From positions 372,001 through 436,000 of the forward strand of contig JADKIA010000004.1 of assembly GCA_016721465.1 (NCBI GenBank): DNA of 64,000 nt, written 5' to 3'. Position numbers and translations under genes: made by a program. Every line of letters starts with the position of its first letter. Positions within the stretch are counted from its first letter, which is position 1. Source of the stretch: Ideonella sp. GTDB lineage: Bacteria; Pseudomonadota; Gammaproteobacteria; Burkholderiales; Burkholderiaceae_C. Of the stretch, positions 59,449 through 64,000 are shown in pieces. The notes under the pieces were generated by a model. That model did no database searches and was not told the origin of the DNA. It saw nothing but the letters and a program-made list of their open reading frames with translations.

Positions 59449-61509
59449 CTAGAGCAAGTGCTCGTCGCGCATGCGACGCCACAAGGTGGTTCTGCTCACG
59501 CCCAGCAGCGTCGCGGCATGCTGCTTGTTGCCGCCCGAACGGGCCAGCGCGTCGGTGATCGTCGCCGCATCGAGCGTCACCGACGGCACAACATCGTCGC
59601 TGGTCTGCTCGTCGATGGCGAAGTCATCGGGCACGGCGCCGAACTGGCTTTCGTTCCACGCGTCACGTGAGCCCGGGTCGACATTCGGCACACTCGGCGC
59701 ATACGGCGCGGCCGTGGACGCCGGCACCGCGATGTTCGCCGATGCCGCGATCTCACTCAGTTCCTCGGCCTCGGCCAGGAAGGTCTGATAGTCGATGGCC
59801 GAGATCGAACGCGCCGCACCCAGAAACGCCGCGAAACGTTCCATGATGTTCTCCAGTTCGCGCACGTTGCCGGGCCACGAATAGCGCAGCAGAACAGGCA
59901 TCAGCGGGGCCAGCGCCTGGTCGGCTGGCAGGCTGCAGCCTTGGCGACGCAGGCTCGAGAACAGCAGCTTGAGCGCCAGCACACCGATGTCCTGCGGCCG
60001 TTCGCGCAGCGACGGAATCGACACGCGCAGGATGTTCAGGCGGTAGTACAGGTCAGCGCGGAAGGACCCCTCCTTGATGCACTCGCGCAGCTGGCAATGG
60101 GTGGCCGCGATGACTCGCAAGTCGACAGGGATGGGCTGTTGGCTGCCCAGGCGCACAACTTCGCGCTCCTGCAGCACGCGCAACAGCCGGGTCTGCAGCG
60201 AGATCGGCATGTCGCCGATCTCGTCGAGGAAGATGGTGCCGGTGTGCGCAGACTCGAACAGCCCGACCTTGCCGCCCTTGCGTGCGCCGGTGAAGGCGCC
60301 GTCCTCGTAGCCGAAGAGTTCGCTTTCCAGCAGCGACTCGGGGAAGGATGCGCAATTGAGCGCGACGAAGGGCCGGTCGCAGCGCAGGCTGGCGTTGTGG
60401 ATGGCTTGCGCGAACAACTCCTTGCCGGTGCCGCTTTCGCCGGTGATGAGCACGGTGGCCATGCTCTGGGCGCAACGCTGGGCCACCACGCGGGCCCGTT
60501 GCAAGGCCGGGCTGGAGCCGGAAATGTGGTCGAAGTGATAACGCGCGGTCAGACCGCGCGGCTTGCGTTGTGAGCGCACCAGGGTGTCGGCACGCTGGAT
60601 GGTCTGGGCGTCAACCAACTTGAGCAGCGCACCCGTGAACTGCCCGGATTCGCGCAATGCCGTGCGGGTCATCAGGTAGCTCTTGCCGCCCATCATGACG
60701 ACCGAGTCGACGGTCGGCTCGGTGTCGGTCAGAAGGTCGCCCAGCGACAGCATCGGCGCCACGTCACGCAGGTCGCGCCCAATCACTTCGCCAGGCGCGG
60801 CGCCCAGGATGCGGGCCATCGGCGGGTTGATGGCGGTGATGCGGTGTTGCTCGTCGGTGGCCAGCACGGCGTCGTGCAGGTTCTGCAGCACGGCGTTGAG
60901 CTTGGCGTAGCGGGTGGCCTCGAGCACCGCCAGTTCGGCGATCTGCACCGCTTCGGCCAGGGCCAGTCGGATCGATTCGAGGCTGTAGGCCAGGATGCCG
61001 ACGATGCCGTTCTCTTCGGCCAGTTGCACCACAAGGCTGGAGCCGACGACGACCTTGTAGCCGTCCTCCTTCAAGCGCCTGAAGCTCTCGACGATGTCCT
61101 TGATGGTCTCGTAGGGCTGCTGCGAGACCTCGACCTGCAGCAGTTCCTTGGTGGCTTCGAGTTCCGGCAGCTTCTCCTTGTAGATGCCCAGGCCGATGCG
61201 GTCCGAGGTCTGGCGCGCCTTGTGCAGCGCCTTGAGCAGGTCATAGCCGCTGACCTTGATCGAGACCACCGGCATGTTCAGCGCCGAGCGCAGCAGCGAC
61301 GCGTTGGCGCCCGCCGAGATCATCACGTCGTGCGCGTGCGACTGGTCGATCTCGCGCCCGACACGCAGCGCTTCTTCCAGCACGACCTCCTGCACGTGGA
61401 TGTCGGCCCGGTCCGCGAACTCCGGCACGACAGCATTCACCAGCGGGGTGAAGGCGCCATAACTGAAGATGCAGAGGCGGGGCTTGCGGGGAAGTATCCG
61501 GCTCGTCAC
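59449..61509 (-). CDS. PrpR-type sigma-54-dependent activator
   Basis: This 686-residue protein has an N-terminal PrpR_N sensor (~10-195, LCIFSYGAFTPLVNAVVPEF), a PAS domain (~205-310, AVLATDEQHRITAINPPMARILG), an AAA+ sigma-54 interaction domain with Walker A GESGTGKE (~356), GAFTGA (~405) and Walker B IFLDEIGD, and a Fis-type helix-turn-helix at the C-terminus (KQHAATLLGVSRTTLWRRM). PrpR relatives sense tricarboxylates such as 2-methylcitrate, so a carboxylic-acid inducer is likely. GTG 61509 with GAAGG upstream is preferred to ATG 61587, which lies in the putative operator. Confidence 0.88.
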   Translation of the reverse strand: MTSRILPRKPRLCIFSYGAFTPLVNAVVPEFADRADIHVQEVVLEEALRVGREIDQSHAHDVMISAGANASLLRSALNMPVVSIKVSGYDLLKALHKARQTSDRIGLGIYKEKLPELEATKELLQVEVSQQPYETIKDIVESFRRLKEDGYKVVVGSSLVVQLAEENGIVGILAYSLESIRLALAEAVQIAELAVLEATRYAKLNAVLQNLHDAVLATDEQHRITAINPPMARILGAAPGEVIGRDLRDVAPMLSLGDLLTDTEPTVDSVVMMGGKSYLMTRTALRESGQFTGALLKLVDAQTIQRADTLVRSQRKPRGLTARYHFDHISGSSPALQRARVVAQRCAQSMATVLITGESGTGKELFAQAIHNASLRCDRPFVALNCASFPESLLESELFGYEDGAFTGARKGGKVGLFESAHTGTIFLDEIGDMPISLQTRLLRVLQEREVVRLGSQQPIPVDLRVIAATHCQLRECIKEGSFRADLYYRLNILRVSIPSLRERPQDIGVLALKLLFSSLRRQGCSLPADQALAPLMPVLLRYSWPGNVRELENIMERFAAFLGAARSISAIDYQTFLAEAEELSEIAASANIAVPASTAAPYAPSVPNVDPGSRDAWNESQFGAVPDDFAIDEQTSDDVVPSVTLDAATITDALARSGGNKQHAATLLGVSRTTLWRRMRDEHLL

Positions 61510-61551
61510 GTGGGGCCTTCGAGATGGTTGCAGGTGCCTGGCATGCAGCGC

Positions 61552-61572
61552 GATGCAACATGCCGTTGCATC
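61552..61572. promoter_or_regulatory. Candidate activator-binding palindrome (UAS)
   Basis: GATGCAAC-ATGCC-GTTGCATC is a perfect 8-bp inverted repeat with a 5-base centre, 114 bp upstream of the sigma-54 promoter at 61686 and just upstream of the activator's own start. A half-site GATGTTGCAA follows at about 61578. The spacing is typical of an enhancer for a sigma-54 activator. Confidence 0.65.
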
Positions 61573-61685
61573 GTGTCGATGTTGCAAGTATCGATCCAGG
61601 CTGGCGGTGTTTCAACTCTCCAGCGCCCGGTGTTGCAGAGGAATGAACGGCGGTAGAAGCAAGGGCAGCGGCATGGAGAATGCGC

Positions 61686-61700
61686 TGGCAAGGAAATTGC
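61686..61700 (+). promoter_or_regulatory. Sigma-54 promoter of the lyase operon
   Basis: TGGCAAGGAAATTGC matches the -24/-12 consensus except one base in the CACG block. The start would be near 61712, 28 bp before the lyase ATG. Confidence 0.7.
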
Positions 61701-61739
61701 GTCGGCTGTTGCTCTGCTTGTGCAACGGAACCGCTGGCC

Positions 61740-62660
61740 ATGAACGATGTCTTGACGATCAACGAAGTCGGGCCGCGCGACGGGCTGCAGAACCAGCGCG
61801 TGGCGGTCAGCTGCGACGACAAGCTGCGGCTCATCCAGGCGCTGGTGGATGCCGGGCTGCGGGCGATCGAGGCCACCAGCTTCGTGTCGCCCAAGGCGGT
61901 GCCACAGATGGCCGACGCCGATGAACTGTTTGTGCGTTTGCCCCAACCCGAGCGTGTGGCGTATTCGGCGCTGGTGCCCAACGTGCGCGGCCTGCAGCGT
62001 GCACAGGCCTGCCAGGTGCGCGAAATCGCGGTTGTGCTCTCGGCCACCGAGACCATGAACCAGCGCAACATCAACATGAGCCTGGACCAGGCGACCGAGG
62101 TCTGCATCCAGACCCTGGACGGCGCCATCAAGGCCGGCATGCGCGCCAAGGCATATGTGGCGGTGGCCTTCGAGTGCCCGTTCGAAGGCGCTGTGCCGCC
62201 CGAGCGCGTGCTGGCGCTGACGCGCGCCATGTTCGCCGCCGGCGCCGCCGAGGTTGTGATCGCCGACACCATAGGCGCCGCCGCACCGCGCGCCGTGTCC
62301 AGCCTGATGGGCGCGGCTGCGGCCGAATTTGGCGCGGCGCGCCTGTCGGCCCACCTGCACGACACACGCGGCTTTGCGCTGGCCAATGCCTGGGCCGCCA
62401 TCGAAGCGGGCATCCGCAAATTCGACACCAGCCTGGGCGGCCTGGGCGGCTGCCCTTTCGCCCCTGGCGCCGCCGGCAACCTGGCCACGGAAGACCTGGT
62501 GCAACTGGCCGCGCAAAGCGGCTTGTCCACCGGCATCGACATGGCGGCGCTGCGCAGCGCAATCGCCCTGGCGCAGACCCTGACCCAGCGCCCGCTGGGC
62601 GGCCGCATCACGGCCTGGCTGGGCATCCAGGACACTTACCGCGCACGCACAGGCCAATGA
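61740..62660 (+). CDS. HMG-CoA lyase-family protein
   Basis: This 306-residue TIM-barrel enzyme has EVGPRDGLQNQ (~9-19), the HLHDTRG metal site and the GGLGGCPFAPGAAGN signature with the catalytic Cys. The family cleaves 3-hydroxy-3-methylglutaryl-CoA to acetyl-CoA and acetoacetate; related members split citramalyl- or other 3-hydroxyacyl-CoAs. Beside a CaiB/BaiF transferase, cleavage of a hydroxydicarboxyl-CoA fits well. It is divergent from the activator gene and preceded by a sigma-54 promoter. The stop lies 68 bp before the amine oxidase gene. Confidence 0.88.
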   Translation: MNDVLTINEVGPRDGLQNQRVAVSCDDKLRLIQALVDAGLRAIEATSFVSPKAVPQMADADELFVRLPQPERVAYSALVPNVRGLQRAQACQVREIAVVLSATETMNQRNINMSLDQATEVCIQTLDGAIKAGMRAKAYVAVAFECPFEGAVPPERVLALTRAMFAAGAAEVVIADTIGAAAPRAVSSLMGAAAAEFGAARLSAHLHDTRGFALANAWAAIEAGIRKFDTSLGGLGGCPFAPGAAGNLATEDLVQLAAQSGLSTGIDMAALRSAIALAQTLTQRPLGGRITAWLGIQDTYRARTGQ

Positions 62661-62727
62661 ACAAGCGTGCCCCGCCCTCGCGTCGAGCAGCCCCGCTCGC
62701 CGCTCCAGTTGCAAAGAAAGAGATTCC

Positions 62728-64000
62728 ATGATCGATTCGAAACGCCGCCACGCACTGCAGGCCGCTGCGGCGGCGGCACTGGTGTTGCACAGGCCCGTGT
62801 GGGCAGCCGCCGACCCCGACGTCATCGTGCTGGGCGCCGGCCTGGCCGGGCTCAACGCCGCACTGCAGCTGGAAGCCTTCGGCTTGCGCGTGCGCGTGCT
62901 CGAAGCGTCCCAGCGCATCGGTGGCCGACTGCACACGCTGGACGCCGTGGCGGGGCGGCCCGAAGCCGGCGGCAACCAGATCGGCCTGGCCTATGCGCGC
63001 ACCGTCGACACGGCCAAGCGCCTGGGCGTCGAGCTGCTGCCGATGGGGCGGTCGCCGCTGTTCAAGGACGAACGCCTCGTCTACTTCATCGACGGGCGGC
63101 GCATGTCCAGCGGCGAGTGGGCCGCCTCGCCGGCCAACCCCTTCCCGCCCGCGCTGCGGCCCATGCCGCCTGACCGCGCGCTTGGGCGCCTGCTGGGCGG
63201 CAACCCGCTGAAATCGATCAGCGGCTGGCGTGACCCGGCCAACTTCATCTACGACGTGCCGGTGCTCGACGAGCTCCGGGCCCGTGGCCTGAGCCCTGCC
63301 GCGCTGGCCCTGCTCGAGGTCAACAACAGCTACGGCCCGACGCTGGCCGACACCTCGCTGCTGAACCTGCATTACGTCAACGCCAACTTCATGGAGATCA
63401 TGAAGTTCAGGGGGCCCACCCTCAGCGTCAAGGGTGGCAACCAGCGGCTGCCCGAGGCGATGGCCGCCGCGCTGAAGGGCGAACTGCGCAAGGGCAGCCG
63501 GGTCACCGAAATCGATTCCAAGGACAGCGGCGTGTCTGTGCGCTGTGCCGACGGCTCGCAGCACCGCGCGCGCTTCGTGGTCTGCGCCTTGCCCCTGCCC
63601 GCCCTGCGCACGGTGCGCATGCAGCCCGGTCTTCCAGACCGGCATGCGCAGGCGGTGAGTCAGCTGGCCTACGGCCGAGTGACGCAGCTTCACCTGGAAG
63701 TGCTCGAACCCTTCTGGGAGAGCGAGGGGCTGTCGCCCTTCCTGTGGTCCAACGGGCCGCTGGAGCGCATCTTCCCGAACGATGCGCGCGGCGATGGCCA
63801 GGCCCAGAGCCTGACGGTCTGGATCAACGGCGCCGGCACCGCGCGCTGGGACGCCCTGAGCGACGCGCAGGCAACGCAACTCGCCATCGACGAGCTGGTC
63901 AAGGTTTACCCGAAGGCCCGCGGTGCGGTGCGCATGGCCGCACGCGTGGCCTGGCATCGCGAGCCGCTGGCGGGTGGCACTTGGGCCAACTGGCTGCCCG
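62728..64000 (+). CDS. Flavin-dependent amine oxidase, secreted (partial)
   Basis: The reading frame stays open to the end of the window, so at least 424 residues are present. The N-terminus (MIDSKRRHALQAAAAAALVLHRPVWA) has an Arg pair and a hydrophobic stretch, like a Tat signal. The Rossmann motif VIVLGAGLAGLNAALQLEAFGLRVRVLEAS follows at ~33-62, and RIGGRLHTL is the usual second FAD contact. The family covers monoamine, polyamine and L-amino acid oxidases; the substrate is unknown. It lies 68 bp after the lyase and is probably co-transcribed with it. Confidence 0.82.
   Translation, partial: MIDSKRRHALQAAAAAALVLHRPVWAAADPDVIVLGAGLAGLNAALQLEAFGLRVRVLEASQRIGGRLHTLDAVAGRPEAGGNQIGLAYARTVDTAKRLGVELLPMGRSPLFKDERLVYFIDGRRMSSGEWAASPANPFPPALRPMPPDRALGRLLGGNPLKSISGWRDPANFIYDVPVLDELRARGLSPAALALLEVNNSYGPTLADTSLLNLHYVNANFMEIMKFRGPTLSVKGGNQRLPEAMAAALKGELRKGSRVTEIDSKDSGVSVRCADGSQHRARFVVCALPLPALRTVRMQPGLPDRHAQAVSQLAYGRVTQLHLEVLEPFWESEGLSPFLWSNGPLERIFPNDARGDGQAQSLTVWINGAGTARWDALSDAQATQLAIDELVKVYPKARGAVRMAARVAWHREPLAGGTWANWLP

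Overview
The window is GC-rich DNA with dense overlapping operons. The protein families (DUF1173, DUF932, RadC, a Bug solute receptor, a PrpR-type regulator) suggest a betaproteobacterium of the order Burkholderiales; that is inference from gene content, with no rRNA or marker gene to confirm it. No tRNA, rRNA or CRISPR array was found.

Region 1 (1-2086) is a chromosomal operon tail: an unidentified C-terminus, a PfkB sugar kinase and a LacD/YihT-type class I aldolase, overlapping at each junction. Kinase plus aldolase would phosphorylate and cleave a ketose or modified ketose.

Region 2 (about 2.1-44.1 kb) looks like an integrated plasmid or ICE-like island. It holds a ParM/PRTRC-D actin-like operon that ends in a Cas4-like nuclease split over two genes, a tyrosine recombinase, a long ParB, a 1,663-residue methylase-helicase, RadC, an SbcC/SbcD-like pair (sbcC frameshifted), a Gp3/RDF-like protein, DUF1173, a catalytically degenerate integrase, an AlpA-like regulator, a rearranged IS110 transposase, an AcaB/DUF1845-like protein, a GHKL ATPase, a Toprim primase, DUF932 and an S24 fragment, with many small unknown genes between. 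No type IV secretion genes are present, so mobility cannot be judged here. Many island genes share one leader style: a 22-bp motif and/or a perfect hairpin just before the ribosome binding site.

Inside the island (15.8-20.8 kb) sits a complete type III CBASS anti-phage operon: a divergent WYL regulator (CapW type), a 58-residue ORF, TRIP13-like Cap6, a Cap8-like protein, HORMA Cap7, a CD-NTase and a NucC nuclease. The expected logic is that HORMA activates the CD-NTase, Cap6 resets HORMA, and the cyclic nucleotide activates NucC to degrade DNA.

Region 3 (44.3-64 kb) is a catabolic island with several decayed genes. It encodes an alpha/beta hydrolase, an NADP-dependent reductase, VOC proteins, an FAD oxidase, an amidohydrolase, a CaiB/BaiF CoA-transferase (frameshifted), two LeuCD-type hydratases, a Ni/Co transporter, a Bug receptor, a PrpR-like sigma-54 activator, an HMG-CoA-lyase-family enzyme and a flavin amine oxidase. 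Five sequences resembling sigma-54 promoters and a perfect palindrome beside the activator suggest one regulon, perhaps for a branched or unsaturated dicarboxylic acid.
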